From contig CBDCSK010000013.1 in NCBI GenBank assembly GCA_965221605.1, forward strand, positions 372,001 to 436,000: a DNA stretch of 64,000 bases. The letters run 5' to 3'. Source of the stretch: Aldehydirespirator sp965221605 (lineage in GTDB: Bacteria; Actinomycetota; Acidimicrobiia; Acidimicrobiales; Aldehydirespiratoraceae). Below, piece after piece: positions 45,145-54,421 of the stretch. Position 1 is the first letter of the stretch, and every line of letters starts with the position of its first letter. The notes beneath the pieces were generated by a model. It ran no database searches. It was not told the origin of the DNA and saw only the letters and a list, made by a program, of their open reading frames with translations. Both the position numbers and the translations under genes were made by a program.

Positions 45145-46056
45145 TCAGCCCATCAGGAAGGCGGCGAGGTCGTCGAGGGCCTGGCCGGCCTCGGGGAGGT
45201 GGTGCCGCAGTTGCCAGCCGTGCCATAGGCCGTCCCACACCGACAGCTCGACCGTGACCCCGGCACGGCGCAGCGCGGCCTCGAGCCGGCACGAGTCCGA
45301 CAGCAGGAGTTCGCGGCTGCCAGTCTGGATCAGCGCGGGCGGGAGTCCGGCCAGGTCGGCGAACAGCGGGGATGCCTCCGGGTTGGCCGTGTGCCGGCCG
45401 GCGTACACGGCCGCGAACGCGGGCGGATCAAGGGTTCCCAGGATGGGATCGGCCGGCGACAGCGTCCGGTAGGTGTCGCCCGAACAGGTGAGATCGACCC
45501 ACGGCGACAGCAGGCCGAGCCGGCCCGGCAGCATCGCGCCGCGGTCGCGCAGAGCGACGGCCGTGGCCAGGCTCAGGTTCGCGCCGGCCGACTCTCCGTA
45601 GATCGCGGTGAGCCGCTGTGACGTCTGCAGTTCCAGGCACACGTTCACGATGTCGATGAGCCCGGCCGGGCACCGGTGCTCGGGAGCCAGGCGGTAGTCC
45701 ACCGACACGACGGGCACGCCGGTGCGCTGGGCCACACCCACGGCCAGAGCGGCGCTGGCGGTCGGCGAGCCGAGAACGAACGCCCCGCCGTGAAGGTGCA
45801 CGATGACCTGCTCGGCGTTGAGAGCCTGCTCGTCGGCGGCGAAGGACTCCACCGGCACTCCGGCGATCTTCGAGGACCGGCTGATCCAGGGCCCGTCGAG
45901 ACCCTCGTTGAGGGCGACCCAGCCGGCGAGGGACATCCGGCGGGCGGTCTCGACCGCGTCCAGGTCGGTCGGGTCGAGCGGCGGCAGAGCCGCGAAGTCC
46001 GCCAGGAACCGCCGGGCCTCCTCGCTCAGGTGGGAAGCGGGCTCGATCAGACCCAT
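45145..46056 (-). CDS. Alpha/beta hydrolase, hormone-sensitive-lipase-like esterase
   Basis: 303 residues from ATG 46056; TAGGGT lies seven bases upstream, favouring this start over GTG 46065, which would fall inside that box. Oxyanion motif HLHGGAFVLGS, nucleophile elbow YGESAGANLS, an acid in LIQTGSRELLLSDS and a catalytic histidine in GLWHGWQL. Family IV carboxylesterases hydrolyse short acyl esters. It is not obviously connected to its neighbours; convergent with the LLM gene. Confidence 0.88.
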   Translation of the reverse strand: MGLIEPASHLSEEARRFLADFAALPPLDPTDLDAVETARRMSLAGWVALNEGLDGPWISRSSKIAGVPVESFAADEQALNAEQVIVHLHGGAFVLGSPTASAALAVGVAQRTGVPVVSVDYRLAPEHRCPAGLIDIVNVCLELQTSQRLTAIYGESAGANLSLATAVALRDRGAMLPGRLGLLSPWVDLTCSGDTYRTLSPADPILGTLDPPAFAAVYAGRHTANPEASPLFADLAGLPPALIQTGSRELLLSDSCRLEAALRRAGVTVELSVWDGLWHGWQLRHHLPEAGQALDDLAAFLMG

Positions 46057-46088
46057 GGTTCGCACCCTACCGACCGACCGAGGCCTGC

Positions 46089-46694
46089 TCAGCCTCGAAG
46101 ATCGGTCACCGACGCCCGCACCAGGAAGTCGTCGTCTGAGCCGGGCCGGGCGTCGTCGCCGGGGTGCTCGACCCGGACCAGCCCGATGAGCCGGAACTGC
46201 ACGTCATCGGGCTGACCGGCTACGTCGATGGAGAACCGGGCCGTCGATCCGTCGAGGCGACCCTCGCAGGCGCGGTCATCGACGGGCTGTCTGGGAACGG
46301 TGTTCGGGTCCAGGGCAACCGAGACGACCTGTGAACCGACTCGACCGGTGTCTGCGACGTTGGACAGCCTGCAGATGACCCCGCCGTCCGTGTAGCTGTT
46401 GGCGACGTCGGCGTAGAACTCAGCCGTCCACGCCAGAGAAGGACCGGGGCTCGGTGTCTCGGACAGCAGCAGTGCTACAACGAGTGCGCCGCCGTCCGGC
46501 CGCGAGAGGTTGATCGCGGTGATGTCGGCGCCCGTGTCGCAGCTCTCTCCCCGGTCGAGGCCGGCCTCGCGGCAGTCCCCGGACGGATCCGCCACCTCCA
46601 GCCCGCCGACCTCGGTCGGGGCGAACGGGCCGAGGTCGAGCAGTGAGGCGGTGCCGAGCGCCAGGACCCCGAGCGCGCCCAGGGCCATGACCAC
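46089..46694 (-). CDS. Predicted membrane-anchored extracytoplasmic protein
   Basis: 201 residues from ATG 46694. A hydrophobic N-terminus (VMALGALGVLALGTASLL) works as signal anchor; in the same frame the hydrophobic run continues upstream (WAVLLLAAVV) without a standard start except GTG 46700. The outer part has three to four cysteines (CREAGLDRGESC, VICRLSN, RACEG) and a beta-rich pattern ending FRLIGLVRVEH. I recognise no family. It follows the 2-oxoglutarate oxygenase gene by 38 bases. Confidence 0.6.
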   Translation of the reverse strand: MVMALGALGVLALGTASLLDLGPFAPTEVGGLEVADPSGDCREAGLDRGESCDTGADITAINLSRPDGGALVVALLLSETPSPGPSLAWTAEFYADVANSYTDGGVICRLSNVADTGRVGSQVVSVALDPNTVPRQPVDDRACEGRLDGSTARFSIDVAGQPDDVQFRLIGLVRVEHPGDDARPGSDDDFLVRASVTDLRG

Positions 46695-46731
46695 CGCGGC
46701 CAGCAGCAGGACGGCCCAGCGTCCGCGACCC

Positions 46732-47736
46732 TCAGAAATCCTGATCGTCCTCCAGCATGGACGCCGACTTGGCCGCGATCCACTCGCCGGACACGACCGG
46801 CTCGTAGCGGGCGGGGCGCTCCGGCGTGATGGTGGTCGGGATGGTCTCGATGACGGCCCGGTACGACGGCTGGAAGAAGAACGGCACCGACATGCGGTCC
46901 CGGCCCCGGTCGGCGCCGTCGGGGATGACCACCCGGTGCAGGGTCGAGACCCATCGGTCGTTGGTCCAGCGGGCCATCAGGTCGCCGAGATTCACCACGA
47001 AGCCGCCCGGCACCATCGGCACGCCGGCCCAGTCACCGTTCGACCGGATCTGCAACCCGGGGATCTGCTCGGCCGCGACGACGGTGAAGGCTCCGTAGTC
47101 GGTGTGGGCGCCGCGGCGTAACTGCCCGGGGCGGGCCTCGCCGGCCACCGGCGGGTACCAGTTGAACAGCAGCAGCGCGGTGTGATCCTGCACCTTGTCG
47201 TCGAACCAACCGTCGGGAAGGTCCAGGGCTCGGGCGAAGAGCGGCAGCATCTGCATGCAGAGCCGCTCCATCACCGCGTAGTAGCGCTCGAACAGCGGTC
47301 GGAGCCCTTCCGGTTGCTGCGGCCACCGGTTGGGGCAGAAGGTCGCCTCCGCGCCGGCAACGTAGGCCCGGGCCCGGATCTCGGGATCGTCGAAGCGGCC
47401 CAAGTTGAAGGATTCGCACAGGTCCGGTGGGGTCTCGTTGTCGCCCAGGGTGGCCGCCAGCGAGGTGGTGTCCAGGCCCAGGAAACCGCGGTAGTCCTCG
47501 AAGTTGGGGGGAGCCACCTTCGACTTCTCCTGGAACGGGAGCCGGAAGAAGCCGCGGGCCATGTCCATGGTCTCGTCCACCAGGGCCGGCTCCACACCGT
47601 GGCCCACGGCAATGAAGAAGCCGCTGGCCACGCAGGCATCGTCGATCGCTCGGGCCGCGGCCTCCGTCCCGCCGGGGTCGGCGGCCAGCGCGCCCGAGAT
47701 GTCGACGGTAGGAACGGAGGGTGCGGAGGCGTCCAC
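46732..47736 (-). CDS. 2-oxoglutarate/Fe(II) or isopenicillin N synthase-family oxygenase
   Basis: 334 residues. The facial triad is His211, Asp213 (HTDYGAFTVV) and His267 (STLHRVV), and Arg281-x-Ser283 (RMS) binds the co-substrate carboxylate. The N-terminal DIOX_N region is seen at VDISGALAAD and SGFFIAVGHGVEP. It hydroxylates or desaturates a small molecule. It lies directly behind the ABC transporter genes with an 10-base gap, so its substrate may be what the transporter brings in, e.g. a nucleobase or nucleoside. Substrate inferred only. Confidence 0.9.
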   Translation of the reverse strand: MDASAPSVPTVDISGALAADPGGTEAAARAIDDACVASGFFIAVGHGVEPALVDETMDMARGFFRLPFQEKSKVAPPNFEDYRGFLGLDTTSLAATLGDNETPPDLCESFNLGRFDDPEIRARAYVAGAEATFCPNRWPQQPEGLRPLFERYYAVMERLCMQMLPLFARALDLPDGWFDDKVQDHTALLLFNWYPPVAGEARPGQLRRGAHTDYGAFTVVAAEQIPGLQIRSNGDWAGVPMVPGGFVVNLGDLMARWTNDRWVSTLHRVVIPDGADRGRDRMSVPFFFQPSYRAVIETIPTTITPERPARYEPVVSGEWIAAKSASMLEDDQDF

Positions 47737-47746
47737 GCACGACCTC

Positions 47747-48682
47747 TCAGGTGAGGCCGCGGACGAAGGGCTGGGCGAGCGCCCGGGGCTCGCGGGTGCG
47801 GTGGGCGAAGAAGGTCACCGTGACGATGGTCACCACGAACGGCGCTGCCGACAGCAGCTCGGAGTTGAGCTCGTGGCCCACGGTGGGCAGCGTCAGCCGG
47901 AACGAGTTCACGGTGCCGAACAGCAGGCACCCGCCGATCACGCCCCGCATGGTCCACCCGCCGAAGATGACCGCGGCGATGGCGATGAACCCCTGGCCGC
48001 CCACTACCGCGTCCTCGAACCGGCCGATCTGGCCCAGCACCAGGTAGCCGCCCCCGAGCCCTGAGGTAAGCCCCGCGATGTAGATGGACTGGCGACGGCG
48101 CTTGTTCACGTCGATGCCCGACACGTCGGCCGACTGGGGATTCTCCCCGACGGCCCGCACCTCCAGGCCCCAGCGGGTGCGGTACAGCAGCCACCATGCA
48201 GCCGGGATCATCGGGTACACCAGGTACAGGGGCCACGGCTGGTTGAAGAAGGCGTCGCCGATCAGGGGGATCTCCGACAGCGGCTTGATGGCGAACCGGT
48301 GGGCGGCTCTCGACACCGGTTGGATGCTGGTGTTCAGGAAGCTGGCGATGCCGAGCACCAGCGTGTTGAGGGCCAGCCCGACCACGAACTGGTTGGCCGT
48401 GAGCCGGTGGCTCATGTTGGCCTGCACCGCCGCCACCATGGTGCCGATGACGGTGGCGAACACCAGTCCCACGGTCACAGATTCCGTCAGGTGCATCCCC
48501 AGAGCTCCCGCGAAGGCCCCACCAAGCACCATCCCCTCCAGCGAGATGTTCAGCGTGCCCGCCTTCTCCGCGATGGTCTCGCCGATGGCCGCGAAGGCCA
48601 GCAGCGCGGCGAACCGCATAGCTCCCGAGTAGGTCACCTCGTTGGTGACCACATCGCCGATTGCGGAGAAGAAGCCGCCCAT
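47747..48682 (-). CDS. BMP-type ABC transporter permease, NupQ/YufQ-like
   Basis: 311 residues with 8-9 hydrophobic segments. The conserved stretch FAAIGETIAEKAGTLNISLEGMVLGGAFAG, and GLALNTLVLGIASFLN and VRAVGENPQSADVSGIDV, identify the second permease of nucleoside-type (BMP family) ABC importers; the last is the EAA-like loop contacting the ATPase. Works with the permease, ATPase and lipoprotein genes upstream on the same strand. Three bases separate it from the first permease. Confidence 0.92.
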   Translation of the reverse strand: MGGFFSAIGDVVTNEVTYSGAMRFAALLAFAAIGETIAEKAGTLNISLEGMVLGGAFAGALGMHLTESVTVGLVFATVIGTMVAAVQANMSHRLTANQFVVGLALNTLVLGIASFLNTSIQPVSRAAHRFAIKPLSEIPLIGDAFFNQPWPLYLVYPMIPAAWWLLYRTRWGLEVRAVGENPQSADVSGIDVNKRRRQSIYIAGLTSGLGGGYLVLGQIGRFEDAVVGGQGFIAIAAVIFGGWTMRGVIGGCLLFGTVNSFRLTLPTVGHELNSELLSAAPFVVTIVTVTFFAHRTREPRALAQPFVRGLT

Positions 48683-48685
48683 GGC

Positions 48686-49855
48686 TCAGGTCCTGTCTCT
48701 GGTGGCCGACAGCGCGCGGCGGCGCTCGCGGATGAAGAGGATGGCCGGAGGCACCAGCAGGGCGAGCACGAGCAGGGCCAGCACCACCTGGGAGATCTCA
48801 CGCTCCACCCCGGTGGCGGCCAGGAAGCCCGAACCGGCCCGCAACCCGGCGAAGCTGAAGGCCACGACCACGATGCCGACCGGGTGGGAGCGAGCCACCA
48901 GGGCCACCAGAAGCCCCTCCCATCCGATGTTGTTGGCGAAGCCTGGCGTGAACCGGTAGTTGCCGAAGTCACCGCCGGAGAGCATCAGGGCTCCGGCCAG
49001 ACCGGCGCACGCTCCGGAGATCAGCATGGCGGTGGTGCCGTACTTGACGGTGGACACCCCGGCCCGCTGGGCGGTGCGGGGATTGCGCCCCAGCATCCTC
49101 AGGCGGAAGCCCCACACACTGCGCTTGAAGAGCAGGAACACGATCACAGCCATCAGCACCACCGCGAAGGCGCTGATCGGGAAGTCGTTGCCCCAGACGT
49201 CGATGAGGGGCAGCCGGGTGTCCGCCTCCAGCTGTTCGCTCACTTGGTTGCGAACCGAGCGGTCCGCCCGGAAGGGAGCCAGCAGCAGCCAGTCGACCTT
49301 CAGGGCGTAGCCGGTCGCCTGGGAGGCCACCGTTATGAGCAGCAGCGTGGTGAGCACCTCGGGCACCCTCCGCCAATACAGGAGCCAGCTGGCGATGCCG
49401 GCCCACATGGCCCCGGCGAGAGCCCCCACGATGAGCAGGCAGACGATCACCACCGGACCCGGGCCGCCCAAGCGCACGCCGACGTAGGTGGCGAAGGCGG
49501 TGCCCATCATCAACTGGCCCTCCTGGCCGATGTTGACAACGCCGGCCCGGCCGTTGATGGCGGTGCCCAGGGCGACCACGACCAGCGGGATTGCGATGCC
49601 GATGGTCTCGCCCCAGCGGCCCGGGGCTCGCAGGCTGCCGTCGAGCAGGGCCGAGAAGACGGCCTGCCACGACCCTCCGGTGGCCCACACGATCAAGGCC
49701 GACGCGAACAGGGCGACGACGATGCATCCCAGGTACATGGCCGCGGCGACGGCCGCCTCGCGGAGCCGGGAGGGTGCGGTCGCCGGCGCCTCGGACGCGG
49801 TCTGGTCGGTACCGGGGTCCCCGGCGGCCACCGGCGGCGTCTGCTGCTCGCTCAT
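48686..49855 (-). CDS. BMP-type ABC transporter permease, NupP/YufP-like
   Basis: 389 residues from ATG 49855. A polar N-terminal 45 residues precede about ten hydrophobic segments; family signatures include GTAINGRAGVVNIGQEGQLMMG, LLLITVASQATGYAL and FRLRMLGRNPRTAQRAGVSTV (coupling loop). A periplasmic loop around 200-230 is typical for this subunit. Forms the membrane channel with the following permease and imports nucleosides or related compounds. Confidence 0.92.
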   Translation of the reverse strand: MSEQQTPPVAAGDPGTDQTASEAPATAPSRLREAAVAAAMYLGCIVVALFASALIVWATGGSWQAVFSALLDGSLRAPGRWGETIGIAIPLVVVALGTAINGRAGVVNIGQEGQLMMGTAFATYVGVRLGGPGPVVIVCLLIVGALAGAMWAGIASWLLYWRRVPEVLTTLLLITVASQATGYALKVDWLLLAPFRADRSVRNQVSEQLEADTRLPLIDVWGNDFPISAFAVVLMAVIVFLLFKRSVWGFRLRMLGRNPRTAQRAGVSTVKYGTTAMLISGACAGLAGALMLSGGDFGNYRFTPGFANNIGWEGLLVALVARSHPVGIVVVAFSFAGLRAGSGFLAATGVEREISQVVLALLVLALLVPPAILFIRERRRALSATRDRT

Positions 49856-49874
49856 CCCGACACTTGCGCCCCGG

Positions 49875-51491
49875 CTAGGCGGCGGCCTCGACGTCGGCAC
49901 CGCCCAGCAGGAGCCCCAGCTCCTCGAGGTCCACATCGGCTCGGTCCATCTCGCCGATGATGCGACCGCGGAACAGCACGACGACGCGGTCCGAGAGCTG
50001 CAGGATCTCCTCCAGCTCGCTCGAGATGAGCAGCACGCCGACGCCGCTGTCGGCGACCTGGCGGAGACGGTCGGTCATCCACTCGATGGCACCGACATCG
50101 AGGCCCCGGGTGGGCTGGGCCGCTACCAGCACCTTGGGGGAGTAGCTCAGCTCCCGGGCCAGCACCACCCGCTGCTGGTTGCCGCCCGATAGGGACCAGA
50201 ACGGGGCGTCCGGACCAGCCGTCTGAATCTCGAAGTCCTCGATGAGGCGGGCCGCGTCGCGCCGCATGACGGCCGGGTCGTATATCCCGCGCTGGGCGAT
50301 CCTCTCGATGTCAACCAGGAACAGGTTCTCGGCCACCGACATGTCGAGTACGCAGCCGGAAGCGTGACGGTCCTCGGGGATGACAGCCACGCCCGCTCCG
50401 GACATGGCGCCCGGCCTTCCCGGCTGCACTCTGACGCCGTCGACCTCGACCGTGCCCGCCTCCGAGTCGAGCAGGCTCGACAGCAGGTCGGTCAGTGCGG
50501 CCTGACCGTTGCCCTCCACACCGGCCACGCCCACGATCTCAGAGTCGTACACATCGACGCTCAGACCATCGAGGGCGACCCGCCCATCGGGACCGCGGGC
50601 CTCGATGTCGCGGAGGCGGAGCGCGGGCACCCGCGACTCGGATTCGACTCCGGCGTCCTCGGTTGCCTGATGTCCAGGGATTTCGACGTCGTCGACGCTG
50701 GCCGCGACCGTCTCGATGAGGCCCAGGGCCGACGCCTCCGAACGGAGTGAGACCTCCCGGCCGACCATCGCCCTGGCCAGCATGGGCGCATTCGCCTCCG
50801 AAGTCTCCAACCGCTTCACCACGGCGCCGGCTCGCATGATGGTCACCTCATCGGTGGCGTGGAGGATCTCGTCGAGCTTGTGACTCACCAGAGCCACCGC
50901 CCGGTTCTCCTCCCGAACGGCCAGCCGCAGCACATCGAACAGCCGCTCCGACTCGCCCGGCGTAAGCACGGAGGTCGGCTCGTCAAAGATCAGGATGCTG
51001 GGATCGCGACGCAGGCACTTGATGATCTCGACGCGCTGACGGACCCCGGCCGAGAGGTCCTCTACCTTGGCATCCGGGTCGACTCCCAGGCCGTAGTGCT
51101 CGCTTATCTCGCCTACTCGCCTGCGGGCCGCGGTCGCGTCGAACCGACCGGTGTCGCCCAGCATCACGTTCTCCCACACCGTGAGCGGCTCCACCAGGCT
51201 GAAGTGCTGGTGGACCATGCCGATGCCACGAACCGAGGCGTCGTGGGGATCGCGGATCTGGCACCTCTCGCCGTCCACCTCGATGGTGCCGCCATCGGGA
51301 ATCACCAGACCGATCAACACCTTCATCAGCGTGGACTTGCCCGCACCGTTCTCTCCGAGGATCCCGTGGATCCGGCCGCGATGAAGCGTCAGGTCCACGC
51401 GGTCGCAGGCCACGATGGCCCCGAACGACTTGGAGATCGAGGTGAGCCGGACGGCGGGGACGTCCGTCCCCGCCGTCCGCTTATCGGCCAT
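49875..51491 (-). CDS. BMP-type ABC transporter ATP-binding protein (tandem ATPase)
   Basis: 538 residues with two ABC domains. Domain 1: Walker A GENGAGKST at 46-54, signature LSAGVRQRVEI and Walker B LIFDEPTSVL. Domain 2, from about 285: degenerate Walker A (GVEGNGQAAL, no Lys), signature LSGGNQQRVVLAREL. An insert of some 35 acidic residues between them is longer than usual. One intact and one degenerate site is the normal design of nucleoside/sugar importers of this type. Operon order lipoprotein, ATPase, two permeases, oxygenase. Confidence 0.93.
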   Translation of the reverse strand: MADKRTAGTDVPAVRLTSISKSFGAIVACDRVDLTLHRGRIHGILGENGAGKSTLMKVLIGLVIPDGGTIEVDGERCQIRDPHDASVRGIGMVHQHFSLVEPLTVWENVMLGDTGRFDATAARRRVGEISEHYGLGVDPDAKVEDLSAGVRQRVEIIKCLRRDPSILIFDEPTSVLTPGESERLFDVLRLAVREENRAVALVSHKLDEILHATDEVTIMRAGAVVKRLETSEANAPMLARAMVGREVSLRSEASALGLIETVAASVDDVEIPGHQATEDAGVESESRVPALRLRDIEARGPDGRVALDGLSVDVYDSEIVGVAGVEGNGQAALTDLLSSLLDSEAGTVEVDGVRVQPGRPGAMSGAGVAVIPEDRHASGCVLDMSVAENLFLVDIERIAQRGIYDPAVMRRDAARLIEDFEIQTAGPDAPFWSLSGGNQQRVVLARELSYSPKVLVAAQPTRGLDVGAIEWMTDRLRQVADSGVGVLLISSELEEILQLSDRVVVLFRGRIIGEMDRADVDLEELGLLLGGADVEAAA

Positions 51492-51529
51492 ATGTCGGTC
51501 TCTCGGGTCTAGCTGCCCCTACGCAGCGC

Positions 51530-52987
51530 TCAGGCGTCCGAGCAGACCAGCGGAGCCTCGAGGTCGACGCCGCCGTAGGCGATGGCCCTGATGGTGTCGA
51601 ACTCGGCGAGGCAGTAGCCGTTCCACACGTCGGCGTGGGCCTGGTCGAGCAGATCCTTCTGCTCAGCCGTGGGATTGCAGATCAGCGCACCGACCTCCGG
51701 ATCCCGGCCGACCGAGAACTTGTAGATGCTGCCTTCCTGGAACTGCCCCGACACGATGAGGGGGAACACCGCCCGGGCGAAGTCGCCGCCGTCGAACAGC
51801 GCGGCCATCTCCCAGGTCAGATCGGTCCGGGAGCACACGTCGGAAGCGCCGGCGCTCGTCACCGGGATGCCGTGCTCGTTGGCCAGCTGGACGAGAGGCT
51901 CGTGGGCGCCGCCCAGGTACGGGTAGAGGAGGTCCATGCCCGCGTCGAGGGCGACGTTGAACGCCTCGGTTGCTCCGGCCACGTTGTCGAAGTCGAACGG
52001 GAAGTTCCCGGTCGGGGTGTAGACCACGTCGTAGCTGGGGTCCACGGCCTTCATGCCGAGCCGCATCGCCAACTCGGTCTCGACCTCGAAGCCGAGGTCG
52101 CAGCAGCCGATCATGTACGCCGTGTCGCCGCCGTGCTCCTGCAGGAGCAGGCCGGCAGCCACGCCGACCACGTACTCGATCTCGGCGCCGTCATTGGTGC
52201 TGAGGGCCACCCCGTCCATCTGCGGGAACCCGGTGCCGCAGTTGCAGTACCAGAAGATGTCGGGGAACTGCTCGACCAGGTCGGGCAGCGGGTCGGAGAT
52301 CTCGCCCGCACCGACCGCGATGATGTCGACACCCTGCGCCGCCAGGTTCTCCAACTCGGTGGCGGCCACGGCCGGCTCGATGTTGTCGATGACGATGGGC
52401 GCCTCCCAGCCCTGCGCGGCCGAGATCTCCTCGGCCGCATCGACCAGGGCCTGGTAGTAGGCGCCGTCGTCGCGGGGCCCGGCGGCCGCAACGCCGAGGA
52501 TTATCTTGCCGTCGCCGTTGGAGTCGAGGTCGATGGTCGCGGCCGTCTCTATGTCACCCTCGGCTATCAACTCGGCCAACGCCGCCTCAGCCTCAGCCTG
52601 CGCCGCCTCCGCCTCAGCCGCCTCAGCCTCAGCCTCAGCCTGCGCCGCCTCAGCCGCGGCCGCCTCAGCCGCGGCCGCCTCAGCCTCAGCCCGGGCTGCC
52701 TCAGCCTCAGCCGCAGCCGCCTCCAGCGCCGCCTGCGCCTCGGCCTGCTGCTCCGCGCTCGCCGCGTCGGCGGCCGCCTGCGCCTCGGCCAGCCTTGCCT
52801 CAGCCTCCTCGGCGGCGGCACGGGCCTCGTCCGCAGCAGCCTGCGCGGCGTCGATCTCGGCCTGTGCGGCTCCGGTGTCGGGCTGCGCCACGGTCGTCGC
52901 CGGCTCGTCGTCACTGCCACAGGCAGCCGCTACCAGCCCGAACACGGCAATCACCGCTGCTAGCCATCTGAACGAATGTCGTCTCAT
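51530..52987 (-). CDS. BMP-family substrate-binding lipoprotein with a long Ala/Glu coiled coil
   Basis: 485 residues from ATG 52987 (GGGAGGGG upstream). Lipobox LVAAAC, lipid on Cys23. Residues about 40-143 are almost pure Ala/Glu/Gln/Arg, a long alpha-helical coiled coil, followed by an EF-hand-like loop D-L-D-S-N-G-D-G-K-I at 153-162. The BMP/PnrA binding domain starts near 162 (IILGVAAAGPRDDGAYYQAL) and includes GVDIIAVGAGEISDPL and DVVYTPTGNFPFD. BMP proteins bind nucleosides or similar ligands. Ordinary family members lack the coiled coil; it would lift the binding domain about 15 nm from the membrane or assemble copies. Confidence 0.92.
   Translation of the reverse strand: MRRHSFRWLAAVIAVFGLVAAACGSDDEPATTVAQPDTGAAQAEIDAAQAAADEARAAAEEAEARLAEAQAAADAASAEQQAEAQAALEAAAAEAEAARAEAEAAAAEAAAAEAAQAEAEAEAAEAEAAQAEAEAALAELIAEGDIETAATIDLDSNGDGKIILGVAAAGPRDDGAYYQALVDAAEEISAAQGWEAPIVIDNIEPAVAATELENLAAQGVDIIAVGAGEISDPLPDLVEQFPDIFWYCNCGTGFPQMDGVALSTNDGAEIEYVVGVAAGLLLQEHGGDTAYMIGCCDLGFEVETELAMRLGMKAVDPSYDVVYTPTGNFPFDFDNVAGATEAFNVALDAGMDLLYPYLGGAHEPLVQLANEHGIPVTSAGASDVCSRTDLTWEMAALFDGGDFARAVFPLIVSGQFQEGSIYKFSVGRDPEVGALICNPTAEQKDLLDQAHADVWNGYCLAEFDTIRAIAYGGVDLEAPLVCSDA
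52563..52870 (-). repeat. Low-complexity Ala/Glu codon repeats
   Basis: Reiterated GCCTCAGCC and GCCTGCGCC units (as read on the plus strand) encode the coiled coil of the BMP lipoprotein. The units are imperfect and irregular in length, so copy number can change by slippage in multiples of three without breaking the frame. Confidence 0.75.
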
Positions 52988-53036
52988 TTCCCCTCCCGTG
53001 AGGAACCGCTTGCGCCCCAGCGACGGTTGCGCCAGG

Positions 53037-53050
53037 GCCTGTATACAGGC
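53037..53050. promoter_or_regulatory. Perfect 14-base palindrome in a divergent promoter
   Basis: GCCTGTATACAGGC lies in the 195-base interval between the BMP transporter operon (start 50 bases away) and the Rieske/Mo-hydroxylase operon (start 133 bases away). The TGTATACA core resembles GntR-family operators. A shared regulator controlling uptake and catabolism is a natural inference; no GntR gene is in the window. Confidence 0.55.
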
Positions 53051-53182
53051 GACGACCATAGCATTGCTGCTGCGTCGATGTCCCGCCGGGCGCAGCCAGG
53101 ATCAGCCTGCCGCGATCCCGCCTTCAGGGTAGGGAGGCGCGGCGCGCTAGCGTGGCCTCCCGCAACCCTCTAGGAGGCGAGG

Positions 53183-54421
53183 ATGGCTCCGCTTCGCAGC
53201 CCTGTCCCGCTGGAGGACATAGAGCCCGCGGCCCGGCCCGTGGATGTCGCCGTCGGCCTGCCGCCAGCGTGTTACACCGACACCGACTTCTACCGGTTCG
53301 AGAAGGCGGCCGTCTTCGACACCGAATGGCTGTGCGTCGGCCGCTCCAGCCAGATCCCCGAGCCGGGCGACTACTTCACTGCCACTCTGCTGGGCACCGA
53401 ACCGGTGATCGTGGTGCGCAACCGCGACGGCCGGATCAAGGTGATGTCGTCCATCTGCCAGCACCGGGCGATGTGCATCACCGCTCCGGCCGAGCGGCCC
53501 AAACAGGAGTGGTTCGACCAGCCGCCGGAATGCAGCGGCTCGACCCGCAACTTCCGCTGCCCCTACCACTGGTGGACCTACGACCTCGACGGCCGCCTGA
53601 TCGGCGCGCCGGAGATGCACCAACGCCACGGCTTCGTGCGCTCAGAGATCTCCCTGCCCCAGCTCGCGGTGGAGGAATGGCAGGGCTTCGTGTTCTGCTC
53701 GCTCGCTGCTGACCCGGCCCCGCTCGGCCCGAGGCTGGCGGCCTTCAACGAGATGCTGGCGGTGTACTGCCTGGATGAACTGGTCACCACCGAGCCCAAG
53801 CGTCTGGAGATGCCCTTCAACTGGAAGATCTTCGCCGAGAACTTCATGGACGCCTACCACTCGCTGCGGCTGCACGCCTCCCTCTACGACTTCACCGAGG
53901 CCGACACCAGCAAGGAGACGCTGCTGGCCGGAACCTTCCCCCCGCTGGAGCCCGGCTCGGTAGGGCTCGGCGGAAAGGGGCGCACCGGTTTCAAGGACCG
54001 GGGCATGAACCCCACCCAGTCGGCTCTGTTCCCGCCCATCCCGACGCTCAGCGACGACGACCGATGGAACGTGGTGTACCTCTACGTTGCGCCCAGTCTG
54101 CTGATCGGCTGCCACAGCGACTCGGTCCACTGGACCGCGGTGCAGCCTGCCGGCACCGATCTCTCCATAATGACCTCCGGGTTCCTGTTCCCCGAGTCCA
54201 CCGCCAAGTTGAAGCTGTTCGACCAGCTCCTGGAGCAGCACGAACGGGGCCTCGACTACTTCTGGGACCAGGACATGCCGGTGGCGGTGGCCAGCCAGCG
54301 GGGCATGGCGTCGCGCTTCGCCCCCCAGGGCCCGCTTAGCCTGCAGGACTTCTTCCGCTCCCAGCTCGCAGAGTGGCTGATGGAGCGCTACCGGGCCGCC
54401 GAGGAGGCCTCGGAGGCGTGA
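53183..54421 (+). CDS. Rieske oxygenase alpha subunit
   Basis: 412 residues from ATG 53183 with AGGAGGCGAGG upstream. Rieske ligands: SICQHRAM and, after a longer than usual 40-residue interval, FRCPYHWWTYDLDG. Catalytic iron: ENFMDAYHSLRLH. It starts the operon whose next two genes encode a molybdenum hydroxylase; stop and next start overlap as GTGA. Sequential ring hydroxylation by the two oxygenase types on one N-heterocyclic substrate is a reasonable inference. Confidence 0.92.
   Translation: MAPLRSPVPLEDIEPAARPVDVAVGLPPACYTDTDFYRFEKAAVFDTEWLCVGRSSQIPEPGDYFTATLLGTEPVIVVRNRDGRIKVMSSICQHRAMCITAPAERPKQEWFDQPPECSGSTRNFRCPYHWWTYDLDGRLIGAPEMHQRHGFVRSEISLPQLAVEEWQGFVFCSLAADPAPLGPRLAAFNEMLAVYCLDELVTTEPKRLEMPFNWKIFAENFMDAYHSLRLHASLYDFTEADTSKETLLAGTFPPLEPGSVGLGGKGRTGFKDRGMNPTQSALFPPIPTLSDDDRWNVVYLYVAPSLLIGCHSDSVHWTAVQPAGTDLSIMTSGFLFPESTAKLKLFDQLLEQHERGLDYFWDQDMPVAVASQRGMASRFAPQGPLSLQDFFRSQLAEWLMERYRAAEEASEA

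Noticed and set aside
52563..52870. CRISPR-like or tandem repeat array
   Set aside because: The repeats are imperfect Ala/Glu codons inside a continuous gene, with no spacer-repeat regularity.
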